The translations under genes and the position numbers were made by a program. The notes beneath the pieces were generated by a model. The model made no database searches. It was not told the DNA's origin and worked only from the letters and a program-made list of their open reading frames with translations. A stretch of DNA of 64,000 nt, taken from Chrysopilus asiliformis. Taxonomy: Eukaryota; Arthropoda; Insecta; Diptera; Rhagionidae. The stretch covers positions 17,127,243 through 17,191,242 of the forward strand of contig OZ035961.1 of the NCBI GenBank assembly GCA_964034945.1. Reading direction: 5' to 3'. Below are positions 45,332 to 57,975 of the stretch, one piece after another; position 1 is the first letter of the stretch; each line of letters starts with the position of its first letter.

Positions 45332-47302
45332 CCTAAAATTTTGGGTTTTCTCAACTTCGTATTTAATTAAAGAAATAATTATCTACCAAATTAAATTTTA
45401 CTATTGGCTTTTCACAAAATATTAGCCGCTTTGTATCCGTAACTTGCAATTTACAACCCACTTTCGTGGGTATTTGTATTTTTAAAAAAAACTGTATTTT
45501 TAAAATTCAGTATCTCCAGTTAGTTGTAAAAATCTTTTTAAATTTATCCCAAATAAAAATGAGGACGTGAACTTAAATTAACTACCATTATTGAAAAAAC
45601 TACGAAAAACATTCAATTTATGAATAATATTTGTTGATTTTACACAAATTTAGTGTTTGATATTAAATATTTCCATTTACCGGCTTTTATTTTACTGGTT
45701 TTTACGTTTAAAGTTTAGATTAAAATTCAAAAAAAAAATTTTTGGAATTCCAAACTGGATGCAAATGTAAAATCTTGTGGATAAAATTGAAATGTCAAAA
45801 TTTACATTGCATGTTGTAAATAGGACCATAAGTATCCCCTGTTAAATAAAGCCTTGAGAAATGTTTTAAGAAAATCCAAAAAAGTTTTCCTGAAATGAAA
45901 ATTTAAAGAAAATGTTGTTACATTTTCCACTTGTTTTCTTTCCGTTTCGCAGAATATTGGCAACTTTATAAATTTTCTAAAATATTCATACACATGAGGA
46001 CTTGTTTACATACTTTTGTGTTTACAACTTTAGGAGCAACTTTTACAAAATTTTAATAGGCGTCACGTTGTCAATTTTATTTCTGTTTGACTTGCGTTTA
46101 TTTCGATACTTTTATCAACAAAAACCTTCCCCCCATAGTGTCATCCCTTGTGCCGTAATTTCCTCGTATTTAATGAAGGGAAAAAAGCGATAAAACATTG
46201 GCAACTTTCTAAGTTTCTGGCAACCCACCTGCGCGTTAATTTCTACGTCAACATTATGACGAAAAATCCCGATGAACTTAACAAAACTTTACGCACGGGC
46301 AAAATGCCAAGCGAACTTCCTATTTTACTTGGCACAAAACGGAAAAACAACAAACAAGAGAAATTAATGTAATCGAAATTTCTAAGAAAAAAAACAAAAA
46401 CGGGAAAAACTTACAGAAGATTTTCATTTTGGGACAAGTAATATAAGTACCAAATGTGGGGAAAATGGAAAAGCATAGAAGTGGAATAGGAAGAGTAGTA
46501 CAACTTAGCAAAATATTCGTGGTATAAATCCAGAAAAAAATGTAGAAATATTTTGTAATAAAGCTGTCGTCGTGGCCCAAGATCTTACAAAACTTTTCCC
46601 TACATACTTCAGTGATAAAATCCGAAAAAGATTCGAAACATTGGCGAAAGTCGTTCCATTCCGTTCAGTTCAGCCCCGGGACCGCCTCTTTTTTTTCTTC
46701 AATTTTTTTCATCTACGTAAATATAGCAAACACGATTTCATGGGGTAGCACGAAAAAAAAGCGCAGATTTCCAGGCGTGTGAAAAATCCAACACGTTGTT
46801 CAAGGCGTGAAGATCAACACGTCTTAAAGTTGTAAACAAAGTTATTAATATTGTTATTAAAGGAATGATACAATAACCTAAAAAGATTTTTTTTATTATT
46901 TATTTCTTCTTAATGCTTTCATGTTTTCATTTTCAGTGTAGATGCTTTTTGTTGGTCGGATTCATTCCTGTGCTATTTTGGAGCAAAATTCCAATCCATA
47001 ACATAAATAAATGGATTTTGTACCACTTCAGGGTCAATTTCAATTCATTTTGATAAATGTCGGCTAAGTTTCGCATTAGATTTGATTATCATTGTCTAAA
47101 GCTTATTTTGTTAGGATTTACAATAATTCTATTCTGATCCTGATATCATAAAATGTGTAGAAATTGGAACATCATGTATAATCACACCGCAATCCATCAT
47201 AAAACAAATACAAACGGACAAGATTGTCTGGCCTATCTAATTCTCAATTGTAGAAATATATCAGGAGCCATACATCCATGATTTCGGTATAACATCCGTT
47301 TA
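45332..47302. other. AT-rich non-coding interval
   Basis: No gene is recognised. ORFs at 46148-46372 and 46320-46580 overlap on opposite strands and lack motifs. Confidence 0.4.
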
Positions 47303-47577
47303 ACCCTTAAGGCATTTATTTCGTTTTATTTTGTGTTTTTTACCAGTTTGTTTATACGTTGATTTATCCAACAGGATATTGCAGATAACCTCATCGGCAA
47401 ATAAGTGACATGCCACTGTCTGTACTCATATTCATATGTGTATAAGATAATTCCGAAATTCGTACCTACTCCCATTTTATGGGGCTGACTTTATTGGCTA
47501 ATTGTAAGTGATGGACATACGATACTGCTAGATAGCATTTGTGTGTTTATATATGACACAACATGTATAAATAAGGG
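47303..47577. mobile_element. TTAA-flanked MITE, 275 bp
   Basis: It starts CCCTTAAGGCATTTATTTC, ends ATAAATAAGGG and is flanked by TTAA (47299-47302 and 47578-47581). There is no coding capacity. Confidence 0.6.
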
Positions 47578-48672
47578 TTAATGTGTACCCATATAGGCTG
47601 TTGCTAGCAACTGGGTAATTTGAAAACGAATTAGTCAGCAACCCTTTTTGGCAAAATTTCACGACTGATGGAGAATTCATTAGGTTAGGAAACTTTGTTT
47701 GCGCGCTCCATCCACCAAAAAGCTCATATTGTATATATGAGGGAGTAAGGCTGACGAAATGAAGTCTATTTGTCGAAGGATGTGAGCAAATTGTGACTCA
47801 TATCAACCCCCACATATTCATGGGGTGCCATTGCCGAATCGTCTGAAATGTAGAAAGGTTTTATTGCGTGCACATTTATTAGCAGGAGCGTGTTACTAAG
47901 TGGATATTCAAGTACTTTATATTTAGCAGGGATTTAAAACCATCAACAACTCATGCAACCCTCGTCCGTATTAAAAGTTTAGCTTTCTCTTTAATCTCTG
48001 TATGATACCTTATGAAAACACAAAGCAACAATGAAGAAGATTATGGAGACATCTTGGGAAGTTGCCGCCAAAAATAATTTTTTTTTTTCAGACAGTGGGC
48101 GAAGAGTCTTACCAGGCCTCTCCATATACGATTTTTTATGCCATGAAATCTTTTATCCCATTCCCATGAGATTTTTCATCCCATTGATTGCCCAATCAGA
48201 GCTCGAGTTGGTGGCGAAAAAAAAATCCAGAGAGAAATCCTATAAAAGATTTCAATGCTGAAATTTTATGGATTTTTTTTGAGATTTCCAAATTCAAGAT
48301 GGCGGAATCGAAATTCATTCGACAAGACAAACAGCACGATTGTAAAGGCTTTGGAAGAGGATTTATATAATATTTAAGACTTTCTTTTCGTTCGCTTTTT
48401 TTTTGGTTCTTTAATTTCATGTTTTTCATGGGTTGCAATAGCAGTGACGTATGAAGGAATAAAATTCCATGAAATATCTCTTCCCAGGTGTCAAAAAATC
48501 TCATTTGGATGAGACATTTCGTGGGACAAAAATCTTTAACTAAGACTCGGCGTTAGAATCGCCTGAAATTTCACACACTTTCCTTTGTTTACCACAGGTT
48601 TGCAAAAAAAGAGCCTTGCAAATATTGCAAATTACGCGACGGCTTACGATTGTTGTTGTTACGAAACATTAA

Positions 48673-48958
48673 CCCTTTACTGCATCGACACCTCCGTGCA
48701 AGACTATCATAACTTGTCTTATGATATTCTTCAATGTTGAATTTTTAATTCATTAAAAAAAAAAACTTGTTAACTTTTTTAAGATGTTACGGATTCATAA
48801 TTGCAGATTGAACAATTTTCTGACAAAATCAGCAAAAAATAACTAAAATTCTTCCCAATATTAATATTTTATCGTACTTACAAAAACGTCAGAATTTTGA
48901 CAACTCAAGAGAGATACGACAGTCTTTCACGGAGGCGTCTATAATATAGTATGCATGT
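48673..48958. mobile_element. Degenerate TTAA-type MITE
   Basis: TTAA is followed by CCCTTTACTGCATCGACACC. The inverted partner block CACGGAGGCGTCTATA lies at about 48929-48944 and a TTAA at 48959-48962. CACCTCCGTGCAAGACTATC pairs with GACAGTCTTTCACGGAGGCG. The right terminus has lost the AAAGGG end. Confidence 0.45.
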
Positions 48959-49423
48959 TTAAAAGATCGTTTTATAAAAGTAAAAATCATTTCAACACAG
49001 AACGAGTTAAATTAACCGTAAATCTATCATTCAAAAAAATCCAAAGGAAAAACCCCAAATACTCCAATTGGAGGCAGTTTAGAAATTTCAAGTTTTTTGA
49101 TGTTTTACTTATTTTTACTATAATAAAAGTCACTATAATAAACTATTAAAATTTTCGGTTTTGGATATTTTATATTAACAAATAAATAGGTGAAAAAAAT
49201 CGTGAATTTGAAATTTACCACATGAATTTTTACCACTGGGAAAATTTACCACTGGGAAAATTTGAAATGAATTTTCACTTTTCTGGCAAAAACCGCGAAA
49301 ATCCTTTTTTTATATATATATTTAGACAACAATAATAATAAACACTTTATGTAAAATTGTTTTTTCAGTGCTAATATTATTCTGATATTTGTTTAAATTT
49401 GAACTTTAATTAACAAACACTGT

Positions 49424-49564
49424 TTATACCCGTATGGTGAAACCAAAGGGTATATTAGATTTGCCTTACCGTTTGTAACGCCAAGATCCCGTCATCACAC
49501 AAAAAAATGAATTACACCATTGTGTTTAGAATGATAAAAAAAAGTTGAATTTAGCATGTCCGTC

Positions 49565-49595
<31 letters not shown>

Positions 49596-50020
49596 CTGTC
49601 TGTCCGTCCGTCTGTCTGTCTGTCTGTCTGTCTGTGGCGCGGATTGCGGGCGCACGGATTGAGCTAGAGACTTGAAATTTTGCACAGATCCGTTTTTCGT
49701 AAAATGTGAGGCTAAGTTCGTTAATGGGCAAAAATGGACCATTAGGGGGGGTACCCCCCATACGAACGAAAACTGTTTTTCGGAATATCTCAAAAACGGT
49801 GAATTTTATCAAAAAAGTCCAAGAACAAAAGTTATTTAGGATAGAATCATCATAAAACTCCCATACATCAAAATCTGATTGGAATAAATTTTAAAAAATC
49901 TTATTGGAAAGTTTGACTTCAAAGTGGAATTTTGGTACAACTGTTCGAATTTTGATACGAATATCACCATACGGGTCTCCAATGATTGCCAGATTGGCAA
50001 TTATAGCTTTTGTTATGTTT
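49424..50020 (+). mobile_element. (GTCY)n Helentron-like element, copy 6
   Basis: This full-length copy starts TTATACCCGTATGGTGA, has the longest GTCY tract in the window (49557-49635) and the GGGGGGGTACCCCCC palindrome. It ends at the hairpin TTGCCAGATTGGCAA and TTTTGTTATGTTTT. Confidence 0.8.
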
Positions 50021-50165
50021 TTGAATCAAATTTTGCCTAGAGCAGTCGCATTGGGTGATCTTCAAAGACAGACAAACAAATTTAGACTTTTTTCGTTCTA
50101 CAAAACGTTATTTTTGCACAATTTGTATTTGCCCTTATTTTATTAGTTCTGCTGTGCGAATACAA

Positions 50166-50250
50166 ACCTTTTGTGGAAGAAAAAATATCTAAATTTCTTT
50201 GACTGAAAACCTTTTGTAGAAGAAAAAATATCTAAATTTCTTTGACTGTG
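50166..50250 (+). repeat. 43-bp tandem duplication
   Basis: ACCTTTTGTGGAAGAAAAAA and its continuation are repeated once with a single G/A difference. The unit pairs with the upstream AAAGACAGACAAACAAATTT block (50056 onward), making a hairpin-type repeat related to 54162-54271. Confidence 0.6.
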
Positions 50251-50276
50251 AAATTTAAAATATGGTATACCATAAC

Positions 50277-51100
50277 TACGGTGACCATATTTTTGAAATC
50301 AAAATACAGAACACAACAAAAATAAAAATCAATGAAACCCAAATTCATTTTTTTTGTACCTCAGACATGAGTTTTTTACTTAAATTAACTGACCTCAGTT
50401 GTTTTGCAATTGTTTGGAACTAAGAACCAATTTTTAACAGTTTTTTGCATTCGTTTTTCATTTTGATGGCAATTTTTACACGCTTTATTGTCGACTCTCT
50501 AGATTACAAGTTCTCTAGATTATAGACTATCTAACTACCACCAGCCTTGAATTTACTACTTTTCAATGATTTCCATAAAATATTGATTTTATCCGGATTT
50601 ATAGGACCCTATTCTGGCGTCTGTTAGTAACCGATAAATAGTTACAACTCGATCACAACATTTTCGTATTTCCACGGCATAATTCTCACTGCCTTGTATT
50701 TCTCTGAATTGAAATTTGAAAAAGTTCCAATTTCATTTATCATGGACAAATCATTGGACTTGTGACCCGTCACAACGCCAGAATAAGGGTGATTATTTCC
50801 CTTTAAATCTGTATCACCCTTCTATGCGAAGTATGTTTCAGAAAAATAAAAATCCTTTTTTAAATGATTTCGCCACAACAGAGCAGTTACAACTAAATAG
50901 CTCTTCTTACTCGTCACAATATTTTTTTGTTGTTTTGTCATTTTAATACACATTTTTAAAAATATAGAATACAGTGCAAATACAGAACACATTGTTTAAT
51001 ACAGAACATTTCTGTGTTTTGTATTAAAAAATAAATCATACACAACAAAGTCTTTAAATACAGGACTGTTCTGTATTATACAGAACGGATGGTCACCGTA
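50277..51100. mobile_element. hAT-type non-autonomous element, 824 bp
   Basis: The terminal repeats TACGGTGACCAT and ATGGTCACCGTA are flanked by an 8-bp duplication ACCATAAC (50269-50276 and 51101-51108). TACAGAAC motifs recur at both ends in inverted order. No transposase frame is seen. Confidence 0.8.
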
Positions 51101-51109
51101 ACCATAACT

Positions 51110-52882
51110 CTTATAAACGGTTTCCCATCCCTGAATTTTGAATAGGGTTGAATTTATGAAGCAAATTGCGAAGTATCACTCTTCACCTGGCGGCATTATA
51201 TACAGTTGCAAGTTGCAGAATCTTATAATCAAAACGTGCCCCCGAGACATTTCAAAACTTCTTTCTTCTATGCTTGATTAGCAGGAAAATCTCCTCACAT
51301 TTAAACCCTCGGAGTACGTAAATTTGCAATTCTAACCCGGTTGCAATTGTGTGAAAATTGATGAAAAATTCAGGCGACAGAGCCCAAGATATAAATTCAT
51401 TCCCTTTAAACTTCAGGTGAATTATGACTAACGGGAAACATGCAAATGATGCCGAAAGTGAAATTTAATTTTATATTCCCAAATACAATTCCCGGCTTCC
51501 CTTAGCACCAAACAACAGTCAGCCAGGCACTTAGTTGAGGGTTTTGAAGATATACCAATATTAAACCACCCAACCGAATGCTCGTATATATTTCAAAAGA
51601 TAGGGGTAGATGTAGGGAAGTAGTTATTCACTTCATTTATGTAGAGGTAGATAGGTATATTTTTGTTATACAGAAACCATGGGATGTCGCCATTAAGGGC
51701 GGATATGGGCAATTTTCAACACATTGCTACCGAAATTGAATGAGTTTTTTTTCTGTTTTGTTGCTTTTCGCGCCCCCAAATGACGACGAGCAGAGATTAG
51801 AGTTTTCTGGAGATTGCGAATGTAATTTGATATTTGACTTCTGGGCGTTAGAGACGAATTACAAAATTTATTAAAAACGAAACCAAACAGCTAGAAGACA
51901 CGAAAAAAAATATAAAAAAAAATATTTGATCTTTTTCATTTCCTGTACAAAAATTTCGCAAATATTTTTTATTCTTGTATGAGCCAAATTTTCGCATGAA
52001 ATAATTCGTGTTGGCATATGGATATACAACAATCCGCCGCACCAAACGAAAGAAATGTTTGACAACATTTGAGTAAATTATGGCAAAGTAAGACAATGAA
52101 TGGTTTTGGGATTTTTTTTTTCGTGAATTATATGAACGGTATTTTTGAGTATTCAGAAAAAAGGGTTTTTGAGCCTTCAGAAAAGAATCAAGCCAAATTT
52201 CGAATCCTGCCCCCAACCCCCCGCTTCAAGCATTTATACGAGCTGAAACTAGACCTCCAATCTACAAAAAATATTCAGGATTCGAAGAGAGATAAAATTG
52301 TCTTTTCAGAAACCAAAAGTTTGTTGTTAAGAAAATTGTTAACAAAATCAGAAAAGAATTTTCTTTTAACAATAGAACAGTTGGTAATAGCACTGTAGTA
52401 GCAACTGTGATACCTTTTTGAAGCATTTTGACGTTCAGAAACCCAAATTTGTAGGCAGGAACCAAACTTTCCCTGTGTCGAAAAATTATTTGTCAAATGG
52501 TCCAGGAAATACGTTGCACTAATTTTCGTCTTTCTAATTATTCCTCCTCCTGGCGTTACACTAATATTAACTTTTATGACTAACTTCCGACCCCCCCCCC
52601 TCCCCCTCCTCCGCTACCCCTCACCAGACGCTCCACTTTCCCTTTTTCCGTCACCCTGAACTTCCGAGTTTAATTCCAATCAAAGTGAAAACCCCGATTT
52701 TTCTATAAAAAAAAACGGTAAAACTAAATTTTTGCTAAATTTTACTAAATTGTTGGGTACAAACCTCATAAATGTTGTACCTAGTTTCATCTTGTTTTTA
52801 AAAGTTGGTCCCGACTAAACTAAAAAAAACTTTTTGGTACATTGATCACATTTTTGGGCTCTAAAAACAAGACTTTCTAATA
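51110..52882. other. AT-rich non-coding interval
   Basis: No gene is recognised. ORFs at 51848-52216 (minus) and 52069-52398 (plus) overlap and are low-complexity, and a C-rich tract occupies 52590-52625. Confidence 0.4.
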
Positions 52883-53025
52883 AGGGCTGTCCATAAAGTG
52901 TGTCACGCTAATTTTAGGCTTTTCAAACTCCCTTCCCTCCCCACCATTCCCTCCCTCTAAACTTCACACTTTTTCATGTTTCTTGTATGGAGTTTAAAAA
53001 TATGGCGTATTTTTCCCACAGCCCT
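52883..53025. mobile_element. TA-flanked MITE, 143 bp
   Basis: The ends AGGGCTGTCCATAAAG and, inverted, AGGGCTGTGGGAAAAA are flanked by TA on both sides. The subterminal GTCACGCTAATTT phrase also occurs at 44820-44835, so this is a small family. Confidence 0.55.
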
Positions 53026-53055
53026 TAAATCCTGAAATTTCAAAAAGTTTTTTTT

Positions 53056-53981
53056 CTATCTGCATAATATTCGACGAAAAATAATTAATTTTGAAACCTC
53101 TAATTCGCCATTGTCTGTCATAAAAGTCATTGAAAAGTTTAAAAAAAAATCCACCAATAAGCTCCAACTTTTCACATTTCCATTAAAGAAAATTAGTATT
53201 TTTTCTCGCACCTCTGGATTAATAGACAAAGTAAAATTACTTTGTAAAGCATCAGTTTCCATCCAAGGTCTTAATGCTGTTAATCTTCGAAGGTACATTT
53301 TATCAAATTTATACAAAAGGATATCAGGTGAAGGATTTATCAAATTCCAGACACGTGTTGTAATTTCACCTCCTGGAATTTCAATGTTGTCTTGACATTT
53401 TCATCAATCTAAATAAAAACAATATTATATGTTAGATGTTAATCGCTTGGTGTTAAGGCAACCATATTTTACTCTTATTTTTCTGGGTATTTCATCTGAA
53501 GGCTAGGCTAGAAGGAAAAACAACGCAACGTTGAAAAGGTGAATTTCCGAAGCATCCCACAACATTTTACACTCGCATTATTCCACGTAGTTACTTTTGA
53601 ATTTATATTTCACAAATTCACAACGCAAGATCGCATACATTTGGAAAAAAACATGAAAAATAAAAGTTTTATGGTTGAATCAATCTAATTCAGAATAAAC
53701 TTCTATCGATAAAATTTCCACTTAACTTTCACACCAATTTTATTTATGATGGAAATATTTTACCATACTGAATTATGCTCATAGCTCGCAAAACCAGTAA
53801 CCGTCAAGAAAAAGTCAGTGAATGATGTTTTATACTAGAAAAATTGATAACAGCCCTTACCAATAAACTTTATAGGGTCTGAGAAAATAGAATTGAGATT
53901 GGAAGGCAATAAGTTATCGTAACGAACATAAAAAAATGGGTATTCGATATGCTCAATGAGGTAGAATGAAGATTGGTACAT
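53056..53981 (-). CDS. Possible two-exon gene or relic, unidentified
   Basis: Candidate exon 1 (53981-53861) starts at an ATG and encodes YLIEHIEYPFFYVRYDNLLP and more. It ends at a good donor (TTTATTG|GTAAGG) in phase 1. Candidate exon 2 begins after AATGTCAAG at 53390, keeps the frame, and runs DNIEIPGGEITTRVWNLINP and onward. A run of nine T near 53140-53150 shifts the sense, and the frame stops at 53056. No family is recognised. The run-on end and a 470-nt intron leave open that this is a pseudogene. Confidence 0.3.
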
Positions 53982-54161
53982 GTTAGAAATCAACGAAGTA
54001 GCTATACAAGATTTAAATGATTTTTATGAGATTCCTCGGTTAGATAAACTTGACGGAAGTAAATTAGAAAAACTTATAAATCAATTTTCATGTCAATTGG
54101 TAAAAGTTAGAGCGATGGCATATCAAAAATGTGTTGCGTTGTCGTTTTGCGCGATTTTTAA

Positions 54162-54271
54162 AGACAACCAAACCAATTTCGACGTTTTTCCTTCTATAAA
54201 AAGTTTTTGTCCGTATGTGCAAATATAAAACTTTTGTTGAAGAGAAAACGTCTAAATTTGTTTGGCTGTCT
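54162..54271. mobile_element. Palindromic TTAA-flanked MITE, 110 bp
   Basis: TTAA on both sides (54158-54161 and 54272-54275) encloses AGACAACCAAACCAATTTCG and, inverted, AGACAGCCAAACAAATTTAG. Nearly the whole element folds back. It supplies the 3' part of a short plus-strand ORF (53980-54228), which is therefore not trusted as a gene. Confidence 0.65.
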
Positions 54272-54275
54272 TTAA

Positions 54276-55880
54276 CAAACCTCAACAGTACAACAAATTC
54301 GGTATGCAATACAGGTCGACCTCCTCTGAATCAACATTTGGGGAAAATCTGAAGAATTTTAATATCTTTAATTCTTCCTTTGACTGTTTTTCCGAAAAAC
54401 CGTTAGTTTACAAGTAGGTAGTTCGCAATAATCTAATTTTTGAAATTTCAATGAAAATAACTTGAGAAAGAATAAAGCTAGCGAATAATATCTTGAGAAA
54501 GAATAATAGCACAAAGCTAGGGAGTTTTTTGAGCTTTTCCATTTCAAACACGAAATTCTCCACTAAGGATATCGGAACAAGTGATGTTTTAAAATGTTGG
54601 AAGCCACTCAATTTTAAAAAACGCTCTTTTTTTAAAGAAATTAAATTGGAATCAGTGGCTAACTACAAAAATCGTTTCTCCCCCTAATTGGGCGAAAAAA
54701 CAACCGTTTTTTTTCAATTTTCTAAATTATGGATTGTCTTCAAATTGTTAGACACGCCTTTTCGTATATCAGATTTTATCAGATTTTAGATGGAAAAATC
54801 ATTTTATAGGGTAATCGCCCTTCTTTGACACAATGCTGCATAGATGCCGTATAAGAAACCTCGTAAAACCGAATGACTGTTCAAATAAAAAATACGTGTC
54901 GAAAATTTATCATGGTTCTACAAATGTGCAAAATTTCAATCAAATCAAAAAGTGACACCTCTGTTGGTTTGCTTGTTAGTTAACTGGCAGGTCAATAAAC
55001 CAAAGAAATGCTAAAAAAATTGCTTGACACCTTAACGAGACGAATAAAAGCTTCAACTCATTCTAGAAAACTGCTGATTAAATAAGGATGATGGAGCAAC
55101 TTTTCTCACATACGATTCCGATTTTCTGCTCCTTTTGAGCGAATCCTGTATACATAAATGAAGCAGTTTTTTTCATTTCCGCAACATTTTCGTTCGTTCA
55201 TTTCATTTACTTATGGCACACTTGTTCCTGTTTTCTTGCTCTTTTCATTAAACATTAATCACTTTAATAAGAAATTGATCGACGTATTAAGATGAACAAT
55301 ACTCAACATCTCTGCCATGAAAATAAGTGCAAAAGATAATAAATTCTATAAATGTTTATTACTTTCATAACTTTATTTGCGCTGCTACTCTGAAACGATA
55401 TGAAGAAACTTTTAGCAAAGACACGTGAAAGTCATTTCCAAAGTTTTTTTTTTTTTTGGATCAGGTAAAAACACATGACTGAAATTTCAACAAAACAAAA
55501 CTGCGGAGAGTGATCCTTAAAATTACGTGACAATCAGGAGTACTGCTTTTAATGTAAACACATTCACACTTTGTTCTTAATTCATTCATGCTAACATATC
55601 CCACGTGATATTACGTTGTTGGTAGAGATTTCGCAATTTTAATCCGATATTTGCAAAATTTTATACATCTAACGTAGACAAGCCATAGAAAATTATCTTC
55701 CCGCCCTTGCGAAATCCTCTCGATTTCATATTTAAGCTTCTCGAAAAACGTTGAATTTTCAAAAGCGGATAATGAAATGTCAGCCATTATTAAGTCGTAG
55801 CATATTTTTAGTTTATCAAATTACTTCTTACATGAACTTTTACTAATTTTCTTTGGTATTTTTTTTTCTCCCTATTTCAG
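54276..55880 (+). other. AT-rich interval, probably Tusp/TULP4 intron
   Basis: No separate gene is recognised. By position upstream of an internal exon it is presumably intronic. The expected preceding Tusp exon was not found in the window. Confidence 0.35.
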
Positions 55881-56045
55881 GATGATGGATGGAAGCTAAA
55901 CCGAACCAATTACTATCAGGAGGGATGGCTGGCGACAGGTAACATACGGGGAATTGTTGGTGTCACGTTCACAACTTCACATTGCAAAAAGAATATGGAT
56001 TATCCCTTAAGGACAAATTATAATTTACGAGGACATCGATCTGAT
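55881..56045 (+). CDS. Tusp: Tusp/TULP4 (tubby superfamily, WD40) internal exon
   Basis: A 165-nt exon follows TTTCTCCCTATTTCAG and ends at GAT|GTAAGT, phase 0 on both sides. It encodes 55 residues including NRTNYYQEGWLATGNIRGIV, GVTFTTSHCKKNMDYPLRTN and YNLRGHRSD. The YYxEGWLATG-x-x-G-V-VGVTFT-SHC and NLRGH motifs are the conserved N-terminal region of TULP4/Tusp, just before the first WD40 blade. The protein combines an N-terminal WD40 domain, a SOCS box and a C-terminal tubby domain, and in vertebrates it is proposed to act as a substrate receptor for cullin-RING ubiquitin ligases. Only this exon lies in the window: the next (V-L-V-x-W-N-E-P) should be beyond 64000 or lost in repeats, and the start exon was not found. 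Confidence 0.9.
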
Positions 56046-57105
56046 GTAAGTCCAATGAATTTTTTCATATATCTATAGTATATGTTGGTTGTCGTATAAA
56101 AAATGTGGAAAAAGTTTTTTTTTCTTTTTTTTTTAGATTAAATAAATTGAATTTTGGGGGATAGAAATTTAATTGTCATTCCATCAAATTAAATTGGGGT
56201 AAATGGATTTTGGCAATTTGTGAGTTAAAACTTTGACGGATGATAAAACTTTCATGAAAACATTTAATTTGTGAAAAAATCTATGGGTATTCCTCAATTT
56301 TTTGGGACATGTATAAGGAAGATCCGAAATCTCTTTGCGATTGAATTTTCCAAAATTTCAAACAATTAAAATTTGGTGTATGAAACAATTATGTAAAATC
56401 ACGCAATTCATTTTTGTTTTAATAAATCGCAGCAGGAAACAAAGAAGAATCGGTCGACTGGTTTCCAAGTTAAAGATTTCGGATTTCTGATTGTGGGTGT
56501 ACAATCAAAATCACACAAAAAGATATTTTTAAAATTCAGAAAAATTTATTCAAAAGGAAAGTCATATTTATATTAGGGGGATTCATGGAATGTGTTTACA
56601 TTAGGACTTTTTTGATTCGCTGCATCTTTCTCCCTTTTGCTGTTGCGTTCTCACGCTTCGTTTCTTCTTCATTCGATAAACCGGTTTCATCAACAAATGG
56701 AAATGAAACATTAAACAGTTTTCATAAATCAGACACAAACCGGTCTGGGGCTAAAAATTTTTAATAAGTCTAAACTTCGTTCGTCGTTTTTGGTTTCCTC
56801 GTCACTGCGTCCATAACTATCTCTTGACCGAAGCGAAAAAAGCAGCGAATGAGAAAAAAGTCCTGATGTAAACACACTCATGGAATCGCAGAAATGGCTC
56901 GTAAACTGCGTAAATTTACAAGCTCGTAAATGCACTGTCAAAATTTGTATGGAAAATCTTTCACGCGGCCCTCGTAAGTTTACGCGACGGCTTTCGTGTG
57001 TGAATAACCTCGTAAAATTACGAACCACCCCATCAAATACGGAGATTTCAAGAAATTGTGATATTCAGCTGCAACAGTAAGTATTATTTTGTGCTCTTTA
57101 TTCTC
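56046..57105 (+). other. Probable Tusp/TULP4 intron sequence
   Basis: AT-rich sequence with no further coding exon seen. 56880-57030 contains scattered CGTAAATTTAC/CTCGTAAA motifs that may be a decayed repeat. Confidence 0.4.
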
Positions 57106-57409
57106 ATACTAGCTTGCATACTCGTCGTTGCCGGGTTAAGTTTTTCATTTTTTTTTCTGATGGTATTTGTTGGAGCTAAACTTCAGGCCAATCGGCTCGG
57201 TAGTTTCCCCGCGAAAGGGTAACATAGAGGAAGAGCTAAGTTTCGAGATCACTTTACCCCCTCCCCTTACTCCCCCACCACTCGGGCTACTTTTCCGTAT
57301 GCCTATGTTGGAACCAGAACTACTACAGACACTCATGCCAAATTTCAAGTCAATCGGTTCAGCCGTTTTTGCATAAAAGAGGAACAGGCAGACAGACACC
57401 AACTCATTT
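57106..57409 (+). repeat. Dispersed repeat with TACTAGCTTGC start and CAGACAGACA end
   Basis: It opens TACTAGCTTGCATACTCGTC with GTTGCCGGGTTAAG and later has TTTCAAGTCAATCGGTTCAG and AGGCAGACAGACACC. This arrangement is that of a widespread arthropod repeat type of uncertain class. A (GTCY)n element has inserted directly at its 3' end. Confidence 0.55.
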
Positions 57410-57961
57410 TTATACCCGTATGGTGAAACCAAAGGGTATATTAACTTTGCCTTACCGTTTGTAACGCCAAGATCCCGTCATCACACATAAAAATGAATTA
57501 CACCAGTGTGTTTAGAATGATAAAAATAATTAATTTCTGCATGTCCGTCCGTCTGTCTGTCTGTCCGTCTGTCTGTGGCGCGGATTGCGGGCGCACGGAT
57601 TGAGCTAGAGACTTGAAATTTTGCGCATATTCGTTTTTCGTAAAATGCGAGGCTAAGTTCGTTAATGGGCAAAAATGGACCATTAGGGGGGTACCCCCCA
57701 TACGAACGAAAACGGTTTTTGTGAATATCTCGAAACCGGTGCATCTTATCAAAAAAGTCCAAGAACAAAAGTTATTTAGGATATGATTCTACATAAAACT
57801 CCCATACGTCAAAATCCGATTGGAATAAATTTTAAAAAATCTTATTGGAAAGTTTGACTTCAAAGTGGAATTTTGGTACAACTGTTCGAATTTTGATACG
57901 AATATCACCATACGGGTTTTCAATAATTGCCAGATTGGCAATTATAGCTTTTGTTATGTTT
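57410..57961 (+). mobile_element. (GTCY)n Helentron-like element, copy 7
   Basis: This full-length copy has both subterminal repeats (CCCGTATGGTGA / TCACCATACGGG) and an intact 3' hairpin TTGCCAGATTGGCAA. It is followed after 14 bp by a second, truncated copy in the same orientation. Confidence 0.8.
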
Positions 57962-57975
57962 ATATATTAGTATGA

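Noticed and set aside
52069..52398. 109-codon plus-strand ORF
   Set aside because: Lysine- and phenylalanine-rich low-complexity translation from AT-rich DNA, overlapping open frames on the opposite strand.
53980..54228. 82-codon plus-strand ORF
   Set aside because: The last third is inside a palindromic TTAA MITE and the first part overlaps a competing minus-strand reading. There is no motif.
57145..57432. 95-codon minus-strand ORF with a proline/glycine-rich centre
   Set aside because: It reads through a dispersed repeat (TACTAGCTTGC...CAGACAGACA) and the end of a Helentron-like element.
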